From: Pedobacter nutrimenti
Lineage (GTDB): Bacteria; Bacteroidota; Bacteroidia; Sphingobacteriales; Sphingobacteriaceae
NCBI RefSeq assembly: GCF_003208655.1
Contig: NZ_QKLU01000006.1
Span: 186,001 to 250,000 of the forward strand
DNA length: 64,000 bases
Reading direction: 5' to 3'
Shown here: in pieces, positions 1-7,288 of the stretch
How positions within the stretch are numbered: the first letter of the stretch is position 1
Layout of the letters: each line of letters begins with the position of its first letter
Notes under the pieces: generated by a model
Seen by the model: only the letters and a program-made list of their open reading frames with translations
What the model was told of the DNA's origin: nothing
The model's database searches: none
Translations under genes and position numbers: made by a program

Positions 1-550
1 TGTTGGTTAAGTGGGCAGAAAGTTTTGAACCTGTAGAGAGAAAAAACTCCAGTCCTCTGACCATGCGTTGGGGGTTGGCCTGATCTACTTTTGCAAAATA
101 TTCAGGATCGGCCTGCTGAAGTTGTCTTTTGATTTCTTCAATTCCCTGGTGCTGCAGAATTTCATTCAATTTGGCCCTTATGGCCAGGTCTGTATCAGGA
201 AGATCGTCCAGGCCGTAACAAACGGCATTTATGTACAATCCGGACCCGCCTACCATAATCACCTGATCGTGTTGTTTGAAAAGTAAATCCAGGGTATTGA
301 TGGCCTCATTTTCAAAATCTCCGGTGCTGAAAAACGTATTTATGCTATGGGAATTAATGAAATGATGTTTTGCGGCCTGAAGTTCTTCGGGGGAAGGTTT
401 TGCGGTTCCGATTTCCATTTCTTTAAAAAACTGTCTGGAATCGGCAGAGATAATTTCGGTGGAGAATTGCCGGGCCAGCTGTATGGCTAAAGAAGTCTTG
501 CCAATAGCAGTTGGTCCGACAATTACAATAAGGTCTTTTTTAAGACGCAT
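1..550 (-). CDS. miaA: tRNA dimethylallyltransferase MiaA (3' end outside window)
   Basis: This enzyme transfers a dimethylallyl group to the N6 of A37 in tRNAs that read UNN codons. The ATG is at 550-548. The first 183 codons are visible and the frame runs off the left edge, so the C-terminus is missing. The N-terminus carries the P-loop GPTAIGKTS (about residues 12-20), followed by the family signature SADSRQ with the substrate-binding Asp-Ser, then GTAKPS and the GGSGLY motif. It starts 9 bp after the stop of the upstream minus-strand gene, so the two are probably co-transcribed. Identification rests on several ordered motifs and is firm. Confidence 0.95.
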   Translation of the reverse strand, partial: MRLKKDLIVIVGPTAIGKTSLAIQLARQFSTEIISADSRQFFKEMEIGTAKPSPEELQAAKHHFINSHSINTFFSTGDFENEAINTLDLLFKQHDQVIMVGGSGLYINAVCYGLDDLPDTDLAIRAKLNEILQHQGIEEIKRQLQQADPEYFAKVDQANPQRMVRGLEFFLSTGSKLSAHLTN

Positions 551-559
551 TACAGGCTA

Positions 560-1222
560 TTAATAGTCCTCTTCTTTGTGACCATAATCTTCATCACTGT
601 AATTTTCATTATCTGAAAATTCGTCTTCTTCATCTTCCTGGTGGTGGTCATCACTTTCGCTTTCCTCGTCCTCTTCTTTGGCATTGATCCCACTGCCACC
701 CATGGCCTCGAGCTCATCGGTATCTTCGGGAACAAAGTCCATTTCATTTAGAAAATCGAATTCATCTGAAACCGGATTAGAAGAGACCGCAACCGGATTG
801 CTGTTCTTATCAATGATTTTTGGTGCCTCTCCTGTACTTTTAAACAGAAAGGGATATTCTATGCCCGGATCGGTTTCCAGGATAATACGAATCAGCTCTA
901 CATGAAAGTCAAAGGGACGTTCAAAATTGTAGGTATAATAGAATTTCTGATGCGGGTCTTCAATAAAGCTGCTCAATTTTGAGGTTTCCATTAAAGCGAC
1001 CCCACGGTCTGTTTTCCGCTGGTTCGGTAAATAGGCAATTTCGTCTCCTTTTATCCAATTGTCTGCGCTCACATAAAATGAAGAAGATTTCTCGGCATTG
1101 TAGCCGGTAGAGCGATGAATTGCACGGTGTAAATCTTCGAAATTCTGGGTAGATTTGATGTCTATTTCCCTAACGACTTCGTCGAAATCTTCAAAACTTA
1201 TTCTAAATCTATAAATTGCCAT
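560..1222 (-). CDS. pRiA4b ORF-3-like (IS1096 passenger TnpR-like) family protein with acidic tail
   Basis: A 220-residue protein. The first ~130 residues resemble the plasmid pRiA4b ORF-3 fold, with an N-terminal strand (AIYRFRISFEDF), a helix with LHRAIHRSTGY, and the FYYTYNFERPFDFHVELI segment. From about residue 165 the tail is almost entirely Asp, Glu, Ser and His and is probably disordered. Family members are sometimes labelled IS1096 passenger or TnpR-like, but no transposon ends or transposase are visible here. Biochemical function is not known to me. It lies 9 bp upstream of miaA and 60 bp downstream of the CCA enzyme gene, in the same orientation, which suggests a tRNA-maturation operon by context only. 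Confidence 0.7.
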   Translation of the reverse strand: MAIYRFRISFEDFDEVVREIDIKSTQNFEDLHRAIHRSTGYNAEKSSSFYVSADNWIKGDEIAYLPNQRKTDRGVALMETSKLSSFIEDPHQKFYYTYNFERPFDFHVELIRIILETDPGIEYPFLFKSTGEAPKIIDKNSNPVAVSSNPVSDEFDFLNEMDFVPEDTDELEAMGGSGINAKEEDEESESDDHHQEDEEDEFSDNENYSDEDYGHKEEDY

Positions 1223-1282
1223 TTGAGCCTTATATTTCTCTATAAAATTAAAAAATAAAAATATATTAATTCTGTAAATGTC

Positions 1283-2686
1283 TTATTTAACGGGTTCAAG
1301 TCCGTATTCTTTTGCCTTGGTCAGCATAAACTGTAACGCTTCTTCGTAAGTATTTCTTATCTCCCCTTCCAGTATGGCCTCACGGATCGCATTTTTGATC
1401 AAACCAACTTCTTTTCCTGCACCCAGACCGAAAATGCGCATAATGTCATTGCCGGTAACCGGGGGCTGCCAGTTCCTGATCTTATCCCGCTCTTCCACAT
1501 CTTTGAGCTTCTGTTTAACGAGCTCGAAGTTATTGCGGTATTTTTTTACTTTATATTCATTTTTGGTCGTTACATCTGCATTACACAGCATCATCAGGCT
1601 TTCAATATCTTCTCCGGCATCAAAGAGTAACCTCCGCACCGCCGAATCAGTCACCACTTCCTGCGCAAGGACGATAGGACGAAGATGGAGCTGCACCAGT
1701 TTTTGCACATATTTCATTTTCTCATTAAGAGGGAGTTTGAGTTGTGCAAAAATCTGTGGGACCATCCGGGCACCCCGGTCTTCATGGCCATGAAAGGTCC
1801 AGCCATGGTGTTCGTCAAAACGCTTGGTTGGGGGTTTGGCAATGTCATGCAAAATTGCTGCCCACCTTAACCAGAGGTCAGTGGTGTGCACGCAAATGTT
1901 GTCCAGCACCTGTAGGGTATGGTAGAAATTATCCTTATGACCCTTTCCGTTGATGATTTCCACGCCATAGAGGTTGGCCATTTGCGGAAAGATGATTTTA
2001 AGCAGGCCTGTATCGAAAAGATATTTGAAACCAACAGAAGGTACTGGGGAGAGGATAATTTTATTCAGTTCATCCGTAATCCTTTCTTTGGACACAATAC
2101 TGATCCTTTCTTTTTGTTTTTGTATGGCCTTTAAAGCTTTTTCATCGATGCTAAATCCCAGCTGGGAAGCAAAGCGAATGGCCCGCATCATTCTCAGCGG
2201 ATCATCTGAAAAGGTAATTTCAGGATCAAGCGGGGTGCGGATGAGTTTCTGCTGAAGATCTGTTATCCCGGCAAAAGGATCAACCAGTGTACCGTAGTTT
2301 TGCTGGTTTAAAGAAATGGCAAGGGCATTGATGGTAAAGTCCCTTCTCAGCTGATCGTCTTGTATGGTCCCGTTCTCGACAATAGGTTTACGGGAATCGG
2401 CCCGGTAGGATTCTTTTCGGGCCCCAACGAATTCTATTTCAAGGTCCTGAAATTTAAGCATGGCCGTACCGAAATTTTTAAAAACAGCTACTTTGGTTTT
2501 CAATTGCTGACCAGCCAGTTCTGCAAATTGAATTCCATTGCCCAGTACAACAATGTCAATGTCCTTTGAGGGACGATTTAAAAAAATATCACGAACATAT
2601 CCTCCAATTACATAGGCTTCAATCTGATGTTGAACCGCAATATCCGCCAGCACCTTGAAAACGGGATGTTTTAAGTGTTCTTTCAT
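1283..2686 (-). CDS. cca: CCA tRNA nucleotidyltransferase / poly(A) polymerase family with HD domain
   Basis: A 467-residue class II nucleotidyltransferase that adds or repairs the CCA end of tRNAs. The N-terminal head has the GGYVRD motif followed by the catalytic carboxylates in KDIDIVV. RKESYRADSRKP and RRDFTINALAI are the conserved neck motifs. The middle of the protein carries an HD-type metal-binding motif (ILHDIAKP), with GHEDRGA further on, as in bacterial HD-containing CCA enzymes. Whether it adds CCA, CC or poly(A) cannot be read from sequence alone. It sits between tsaC and miaA, so this minus-strand block holds three tRNA-modification or maturation genes. Confidence 0.9.
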   Translation of the reverse strand: MKEHLKHPVFKVLADIAVQHQIEAYVIGGYVRDIFLNRPSKDIDIVVLGNGIQFAELAGQQLKTKVAVFKNFGTAMLKFQDLEIEFVGARKESYRADSRKPIVENGTIQDDQLRRDFTINALAISLNQQNYGTLVDPFAGITDLQQKLIRTPLDPEITFSDDPLRMMRAIRFASQLGFSIDEKALKAIQKQKERISIVSKERITDELNKIILSPVPSVGFKYLFDTGLLKIIFPQMANLYGVEIINGKGHKDNFYHTLQVLDNICVHTTDLWLRWAAILHDIAKPPTKRFDEHHGWTFHGHEDRGARMVPQIFAQLKLPLNEKMKYVQKLVQLHLRPIVLAQEVVTDSAVRRLLFDAGEDIESLMMLCNADVTTKNEYKVKKYRNNFELVKQKLKDVEERDKIRNWQPPVTGNDIMRIFGLGAGKEVGLIKNAIREAILEGEIRNTYEEALQFMLTKAKEYGLEPVK

Positions 2687-2777
2687 TCGTGTTTTTATAT
2701 TAATCGCTATGAAGCCGGCCTGGAAACTGGTTTCTTAGACAGAAGTACGGGTTTGAGTTTGTGCAAAAGTAATAAAT

Positions 2778-3344
2778 TTACCTTCTAATAAAGGAAAATT
2801 GACCACCAGAACCTAATTTCATTATGGTTGATGGCGTTTTGACTGTTCTTAATTCCTGTTCCCAGTCTACTACATAGTCTACCTGCGAAAGGATTTCAGG
2901 ATCGATTTCATCGAAATACCTGGGGGCGGCTTGTCCGGACAGGTTTGCTGAAGTAGAGGTGATGGGTTTGCGGAAACGCTGGATCAGCTGCTGACAAAAA
3001 TCATGCTTTGCAATCCTGATGCCGACACTTCCGTCTTCGTTAATGACATTTTTTGCCAGGTTTTTTGCCCCGTCAAAAATAAGGGTCAGCGGTTTTTCTG
3101 CATACTCGATCAGATCATAAGCAATTTCAGGAACTTCTGAAACGTAACTTTGAAGCTTGGCATCTGTATCCAGCAAAATGATAAAGCTTTTATCGGCCGG
3201 CCGGCCTTTGATCTGATTGATCCTGGCTGCTGCGGCTTCATTGGTGGCATCACAGCCCAAGCCCCAGATGGTATCTGTAGGATAGAGGATAACGCCTCCT
3301 TCTTTAAGGACAGCAAGTGCTTTTTCTATTTCAGTTTTTAGCAT
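2778..3344 (-). CDS. tsaC: L-threonylcarbamoyladenylate synthase (TsaC/YrdC/Sua5 family)
   Basis: The product makes threonylcarbamoyl-AMP from threonine, bicarbonate and ATP, the first step of t6A37 synthesis on ANN-reading tRNAs. At 188 residues it is the short YrdC type without the extra Sua5 domain. Visible motifs are YPTDTIWGLGCDA near the N-terminus, IKGRPADKSFIIL, and SANLSGQAAP later, all part of the YrdC nucleotide pocket. Its ATG lies inside the end of the preceding glycosyltransferase gene (overlap ATGCTAA, 7 bp), which suggests translational coupling. The next gene downstream is the CCA enzyme after a 91-bp gap. Confidence 0.92.
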   Translation of the reverse strand: MLKTEIEKALAVLKEGGVILYPTDTIWGLGCDATNEAAAARINQIKGRPADKSFIILLDTDAKLQSYVSEVPEIAYDLIEYAEKPLTLIFDGAKNLAKNVINEDGSVGIRIAKHDFCQQLIQRFRKPITSTSANLSGQAAPRYFDEIDPEILSQVDYVVDWEQELRTVKTPSTIMKLGSGGQFSFIRR

Positions 3345-4477
3345 GGGGCAAAGTTACCATTTAGTGTCTTTAAATAACAATCCATCATGGTTTTTGCCAA
3401 TAAATGATTTTCAAATTTCTGCACATAATTCAGGCCTTTTTCCCTCATTTGCTGTCCAAGTAAGGGATTTGTCAGGATTTTATTCGCAGCAGCTGCCAGG
3501 GAAGCAGGATCCTGGGGATGAACATACATGCTGTCTGGTCCTCCCGCTTCTTCCAGACAGGAACCTGTGGCGGCAATCACCGGAATGCCCGAATATAAAG
3601 CCTCTATGATAGGAATTCCAAAACCTTCATAAAAAGAGGGGTAAAGAAAAAGGGCTGCCATCTGATAAACAGAAGGTAAATCTGCAAAGGGCAGGCCCTG
3701 CAAAAAGATAACCCTGTCGTTAAGTCTTAGGGTCTCTATTTCCTGCCAGACTTCTTTGATATAAGGCTGGTGTTTTCCTACGGCAACTAGTTTATAATCT
3801 GCAGGGATATCTTTTAATGCCCGGATAATTTGCAGCAGGTTTTTACGGGGCTCTATGGTGCCTACGTTAAGGAGGTATTTTTCTGGAAGTTTATATTTTT
3901 TGCGGACAGTTTCATTGTGTACCTGTGTTCTGGGTTGTTTGAAGGAATCGTCACAACTTTGATAAACCACATCTATTTTTTTTTCATCCACCTGGTACAG
4001 CGAAATAAGGTCTCTTTTGGTACATTCACTAATGGCAATAATGCGATCGCTGTTTTTGCAGGCATACTTACCTTTAAGATCATAGATGTAACGGTCTATG
4101 GGCTTGTAATACTGAGGATAACGAAGGTAGATGAGGTCATGAATGGTCACCAGGGATTTGATGTCTTCTTTTTTCAAACCAACAGGGATTTCATGACTCA
4201 GGCCATGGAACAAATCAATTGCATCTTTTTTGATCTGTTTTTTTACGCCCATAGTTCTCCACATCAATTTAAGACTGCCTTGTTCAGGCAGTTTCAAAAA
4301 GACCTGTTTTTGCTTGAAAAAAGAAAGAATTTGTAGGTGCTCCTTTATTTTTGGAGTATAGACAAAATATTGGTTTTGAGGGAAAGCTTCTGCAAGTTGC
4401 GCAATTAAAGAACGGCTATAATTTCCAAGGCCGGTCAGGTTATTTGCTGCTCTCTTTCCATCAAAACCAATTTTCAT
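3338..4477 (-). CDS. Glycosyltransferase family 4 (GT-B fold, group 1)
   Basis: A 379-residue retaining glycosyltransferase. The N-terminal half has the acceptor-side signature GLGNYSRSL and the HGLSHE and TIHDLIYLRYP segments. The C-terminal half carries the group 1 donor-site motifs: VGTIEPRKNLLQIIRAL, the FLQGLPFADLPSVYQMA segment, and the E-x7-E-type PSFYEGFGIPIIEAL. The sugar donor and acceptor cannot be told from sequence; mannosyl or glucosyl transfer in envelope polysaccharide or glycolipid synthesis is usual for the family. The gene starts directly after the dapD stop (TAAATG) and overlaps tsaC by 7 bp, so the three form one transcription unit. Confidence 0.88.
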   Translation of the reverse strand: MKIGFDGKRAANNLTGLGNYSRSLIAQLAEAFPQNQYFVYTPKIKEHLQILSFFKQKQVFLKLPEQGSLKLMWRTMGVKKQIKKDAIDLFHGLSHEIPVGLKKEDIKSLVTIHDLIYLRYPQYYKPIDRYIYDLKGKYACKNSDRIIAISECTKRDLISLYQVDEKKIDVVYQSCDDSFKQPRTQVHNETVRKKYKLPEKYLLNVGTIEPRKNLLQIIRALKDIPADYKLVAVGKHQPYIKEVWQEIETLRLNDRVIFLQGLPFADLPSVYQMAALFLYPSFYEGFGIPIIEALYSGIPVIAATGSCLEEAGGPDSMYVHPQDPASLAAAANKILTNPLLGQQMREKGLNYVQKFENHLLAKTMMDCYLKTLNGNFAPC

Positions 4478-5296
4478 TTAAACAGCAACGTTATTTTCTC
4501 TCAAAGCGTCGTTAAGAGAAGTCTTTTTATCTGTTGATTCTTTACGTTTACCAATGATTAGTGCGCAGGGTACCTGATACTCACCAGCAGGGAATTTTTT
4601 TGTATAGCTGCCTGGAATAACTACTGAACGTGCAGGAACAATGCCTTTATGTTCAACTGGGGTACTACCGGTTACATCTATGATTTTTGTAGAAGCCGTA
4701 AGCACAACATTTGCGCCTAGAACAGCTTCACGTTCTACACGGACGCCTTCTACCACAATTGCCCTTGAGCCCAAAAAACAATTGTCTTCGATAATTACAG
4801 GAGCAGCCTGGATGGGTTCTAAAACACCTCCGATGCCTACACCGCCACTCAAATGAACATGTTTTCCAATCTGTGCGCAGGAGCCTACTGTAGCCCAGGT
4901 ATCCACCATAGTACCTTCATCAACATAAGCACCAATATTTACATAAGAAGGCATCAGGATTACACCTTTAGCCAGGAAGGCACCATATCTTGCGATACCA
5001 TGAGGGACCATTCTTACACCTTGTTCTTTGTAATTGGTTTTTAATTTCATCTTATCATGAAATACAAAAGGGCCAACTTCGATTTCCTTCATTTCCCGGA
5101 TCGGAAAATAAAGGATTACGGCTTTTTTCAGCCATTCATTTATTCCCCAGGAATTCAGCACAGGTTCTGCGACGCGGAGTTCACCACGGTCCAGCATCAT
5201 AATTGTGGTTTCTATGGCTTCACAATACTGGCTGTACTCCAGTAAGGTTCTGTCTTCCCAGGCGGCTTCTATCAGCTTTTTTAATTCTGCGATCAT
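4478..5296 (-). CDS. dapD: 2,3,4,5-tetrahydropyridine-2,6-dicarboxylate N-succinyltransferase
   Basis: DapD succinylates tetrahydrodipicolinate on the way to meso-diaminopimelate and lysine. The open frame extends to 5464, but the conserved protein begins at ATG 5296 (MIAELKKLIEAAWEDR), giving 272 residues, the usual family length. The extra 56 upstream codons are basic and unrelated and overlap the divergent gene's start. The body shows a left-handed beta-helix of hexapeptide repeats (GAYVDEGTMVDTWATVGSCAQIG, IEDNCFLGSRAIVVEGV) with the RMVPHGIARYGAFLAKGV substrate segment. Its stop is immediately followed by the glycosyltransferase ATG. Confidence 0.95.
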   Translation of the reverse strand: MIAELKKLIEAAWEDRTLLEYSQYCEAIETTIMMLDRGELRVAEPVLNSWGINEWLKKAVILYFPIREMKEIEVGPFVFHDKMKLKTNYKEQGVRMVPHGIARYGAFLAKGVILMPSYVNIGAYVDEGTMVDTWATVGSCAQIGKHVHLSGGVGIGGVLEPIQAAPVIIEDNCFLGSRAIVVEGVRVEREAVLGANVVLTASTKIIDVTGSTPVEHKGIVPARSVVIPGSYTKKFPAGEYQVPCALIIGKRKESTDKKTSLNDALRENNVAV

Positions 5297-5438
5297 GATT
5301 AAATTTAATTTTTGACAAAATAAATGAAAATTATGTATTGAGCGATGTTTTTCAATAGATATTTGTTGTTTTTTGTATGGAAAGGACCCTGGATTTGTGT
5401 TTTTTACCCCCTGATGTGAATTCTTCTCTGTTCTTGTG

Positions 5439-5446
5439 TATTTTTG
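5439..5446 (+). promoter_or_regulatory. -7 box upstream of S4-domain gene
   Basis: TATTTTTG matches the Bacteroidota consensus TAnnTTTG. A partial -33 element (TGTG, 5415-5418) lies 20 bp upstream. Only 6 bp separate the box from the ATG at 5453, so a transcript starting at the usual distance would be nearly leaderless. Confidence 0.45.
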
Positions 5447-5452
5447 CTTTTT

Positions 5453-5854
5453 ATGGCAGAACAAGAAAAACTTAGGATCGATAAATATCTATGGTCAATA
5501 CGTTTGTTTAAGACCAGAAGCCTGGCCACAGAGGCTTGTAAGGCAGGCAGGGTTAAATTAAACGGACAGAACATCAAACCTTCGGCTATCGTTAAGCCAG
5601 GGGATGTTTACCAGGTATCAAAAGGAATTGAGAAAAAGGTAATTGAAGTGTTGGAACTGCTATACAACCGGGTAGAATCAAAAATTGCCGTCACAAAGTA
5701 TAAAGATATTACTCCCCTGGAGGAAACACATGCTTTTAAATCTATGTTTCATGCACCTGTGCTCAAAAGAGACAGAGGGGCAGGCCGGCCGACCAAAAGG
5801 GACCGCAGAGAAATTGATGATCTTACTGAAGGTCTTTTTGAGGAAGATAAATAA
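5453..5854 (+). CDS. S4-domain RNA-binding protein (Hsp15-like)
   Basis: A 133-residue protein with an N-terminal S4 RNA-binding domain: RIDKYLWSIRLFKTRSLATEACKAGRVKLNG is the characteristic helix-turn followed by the VKPGDVYQV strand (about residues 8-60). The C-terminal third is basic (LKRDRGAGRPTKRDRREID), as in the ribosome-associated heat-shock protein Hsp15 (HslR), which binds 50S subunits carrying stalled peptidyl-tRNA. The ATG at 5453 is chosen because it gives MAEQEKLRIDKYLW; an in-frame alternative start at 5444 would lie within the putative -7 box. It is monocistronic, followed by a terminator. Confidence 0.85.
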   Translation: MAEQEKLRIDKYLWSIRLFKTRSLATEACKAGRVKLNGQNIKPSAIVKPGDVYQVSKGIEKKVIEVLELLYNRVESKIAVTKYKDITPLEETHAFKSMFHAPVLKRDRGAGRPTKRDRREIDDLTEGLFEEDK

Positions 5855-5859
5855 AGCAG

Positions 5860-5900
5860 CAATTCCGGCAAAAGAAATACTTTACCGGAATTGTGGTTTT
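5860..5900. terminator. Intrinsic terminator between hslR-like gene and guaD
   Basis: A perfect 9-bp stem, CAATTCCGG (5860-5868) with CCGGAATTG (5885-5893), followed on the plus strand by a run of T at 5895-5900. It lies between two convergent genes and overlaps the region before the guaD stop at 5901. Confidence 0.75.
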
Positions 5901-6383
5901 TTAGTAATCTGTACGCATTTCCGATTGTTCCCACAGCCTGAAAGCTTGTGCGGCTTCATCCCTCATGAGCTGATGAACAGGTAAACTTCTTTTTTCCATG
6001 GGCTTGTCCAGTTCATCATAAATAAATTGATCGTCAAAGCCTATATGGCCTGCGTCGGCTTTGGTATTTCCATAATAAATGGTGCTGATTCTTGCCCAAT
6101 AAATGGCACTCAGACACATTGGGCAGGGTTCACAACTGGTGTACACCACGCAGCCACTCAGATCGAATGTATTCAATGCTGTACAGGCCAACCGGATGGC
6201 AGAAACTTCTGCATGAGCAGTTGGGTCGTTGGTAGAGGTTACTTTATTCCCGCTTTGGGCAATAATTTGTCCGTCTTTTACAATAACGGCTCCGAAAGGA
6301 CCTCCTATATTTTCCTGAACATTTTTTTCGGACAGTTCGATGGCAATGCGCATGAACTTTTCGTGTTGTGCTGAGTTTTCCAT
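5901..6383 (-). CDS. guaD: Guanine deaminase / nucleoside deaminase (CDA fold)
   Basis: A 160-residue zinc-dependent deaminase of the cytidine deaminase superfamily. The zinc and catalytic residues are His57 and Glu59 (TAHAEV) and Cys87 and Cys90 (SCEPCPMC). The long conserved C-terminal part (GFDDQFIYDELDKP) and ending match the Bacillus subtilis GuaD type of domain-swapped guanine deaminase better than the tRNA adenosine deaminase TadA. It would convert guanine to xanthine for purine salvage or catabolism. It is convergent with the S4-domain gene and monocistronic. The alternative, a broad-specificity nucleoside deaminase, cannot be excluded. Confidence 0.85.
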   Translation of the reverse strand: MENSAQHEKFMRIAIELSEKNVQENIGGPFGAVIVKDGQIIAQSGNKVTSTNDPTAHAEVSAIRLACTALNTFDLSGCVVYTSCEPCPMCLSAIYWARISTIYYGNTKADAGHIGFDDQFIYDELDKPMEKRSLPVHQLMRDEAAQAFRLWEQSEMRTDY

Positions 6384-6410
6384 ATCAGATGATTTAAATT
6401 ATTAACTGCA

Positions 6411-6439
6411 AAAAAAATGCCCCGAAATTCAGGGCATTT
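6411..6439 (-). terminator. Intrinsic terminator of the OmpH-like lipoprotein gene
   Basis: An 8-bp stem (6415-6422 with 6432-6439, AAATGCCC/GGGCATTT) followed on the minus strand by a run of eight T. It lies 22 bp after the end of the minus-strand gene at 6461. Confidence 0.85.
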
Positions 6440-6460
6440 CAATGATGCTGAATAAAATGA

Positions 6461-7066
6461 TTATTTCTTTTCTGCTTTATAACCTTCGTTAAGACCTTTG
6501 ATCACTTCGCTGGTTACATCCAGGCTTTCATCTGCAAAAAGAATTGCACTGTTGCCTTTTGAATAGGTAAGAACCATTTTGAAGCCTTTTTTCTTGGCAT
6601 ACACTTTTAAATAGTCTGCTACTTTATCGTAAAGTTTTTCCTGTTCTGCAGCCTGATCACGTTGCAATGCAGAACCTGCATTTTGTTGGTAAGCTTGTAA
6701 TTCCTGTTGTTTACGGGCCAGTCTTTGTTCAGTTGCCGCACGCTGATCTGCAGGAAGTGTGTTTTGCTGTTGTTGGTACTGGGCAACTTCTCTTTGGAAA
6801 GCTTGTGTTTTTGCGCCCATATCACCTTGTGCAGCTTTGGTTTTGGTTTCCATTTTTGCTTGCAGATCTTTGAAATACTGGTATTTGGTAAGTAAAGAGT
6901 CAGAGTTTACATAAACGATCTGATCTTTGCCTGCAACGGCTGCGGTCTCTGTTTTTGCAGTAGTGGCAGTGTTCGTTGCGCCTTCTTTGTTACTGCAAGA
7001 AGCCATAACGGAAACTAAGGCAACAGCAGTGGCCAGGCCGCCTAGTTTTAGTGTGTTCATTTTCAT
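6461..7066 (-). CDS. OmpH/Skp-family periplasmic chaperone, predicted lipoprotein
   Basis: A 201-residue protein. The N-terminus has a hydrophobic signal peptide ending in a lipobox (VMASC, Cys24), so the protein is probably a lipoprotein, unlike classical soluble Skp. After a Thr/Ala-rich linker comes the OmpH domain, starting with QIVYVNSDSLL and a long Gln/Ala-rich coiled coil (about residues 65-160), and ending with a beta segment (FKMVLTYSKGNSAILFAD) typical of Skp trimers. It likely holds unfolded outer-membrane proteins. It is a third OmpH paralogue besides the pair at 44.1-45.3 kb. ATG 7066 is used; ATG 7060 is also possible. Confidence 0.85.
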   Translation of the reverse strand: MKMNTLKLGGLATAVALVSVMASCSNKEGATNTATTAKTETAAVAGKDQIVYVNSDSLLTKYQYFKDLQAKMETKTKAAQGDMGAKTQAFQREVAQYQQQQNTLPADQRAATEQRLARKQQELQAYQQNAGSALQRDQAAEQEKLYDKVADYLKVYAKKKGFKMVLTYSKGNSAILFADESLDVTSEVIKGLNEGYKAEKK

Positions 7067-7256
7067 GTATCTTAATTAATTGTCTGTTCTTATTTGTACG
7101 CTTTTTCGCAGCTTTTGTATAAAGCAGGGCTGCTAAAGTTCAGCAAATATAAAATTTCAAATTTAGTATCCTAAATAAAGTGATTTTAAGGCCGTTTTTA
7201 TGTCATTTTCAGCTTAAATAGTTATCCACATTTACGGTAAATTGGCCATAAATCGT

Positions 7257-7264
7257 TATTTTTG
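7257..7264 (+). promoter_or_regulatory. -7 box of gyrB promoter
   Basis: TATTTTTG fits TAnnTTTG. A weak -33 candidate (TTTA, 7231-7234) lies 22 bp upstream. A TTG at 7262, which opens a longer frame, lies inside this box, supporting the ATG at 7289 as the true gyrB start. Confidence 0.5.
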
Positions 7265-7288
7265 TATTTATATTTTTTATTAAAATTT

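Noticed and set aside
550..747. Open frame opposite to or shifted within the pRiA4b ORF-3-like gene.
   Set aside because: Shadow of the acidic GAA/GAT-rich repeat codons in another frame; no start context or conserved pattern.
560..1222. Possible IS1096 element, because related proteins are labelled transposon passenger.
   Set aside because: No transposase, no terminal inverted repeats and no target duplication were found around it; gene order is housekeeping.
5297..5464. N-terminal extension of 56 codons upstream of DapD.
   Set aside because: Not conserved DapD sequence, basic and low in structure, and it overlaps the promoter and start of the divergent S4-domain gene. The family start at ATG 5296 fits the usual length.
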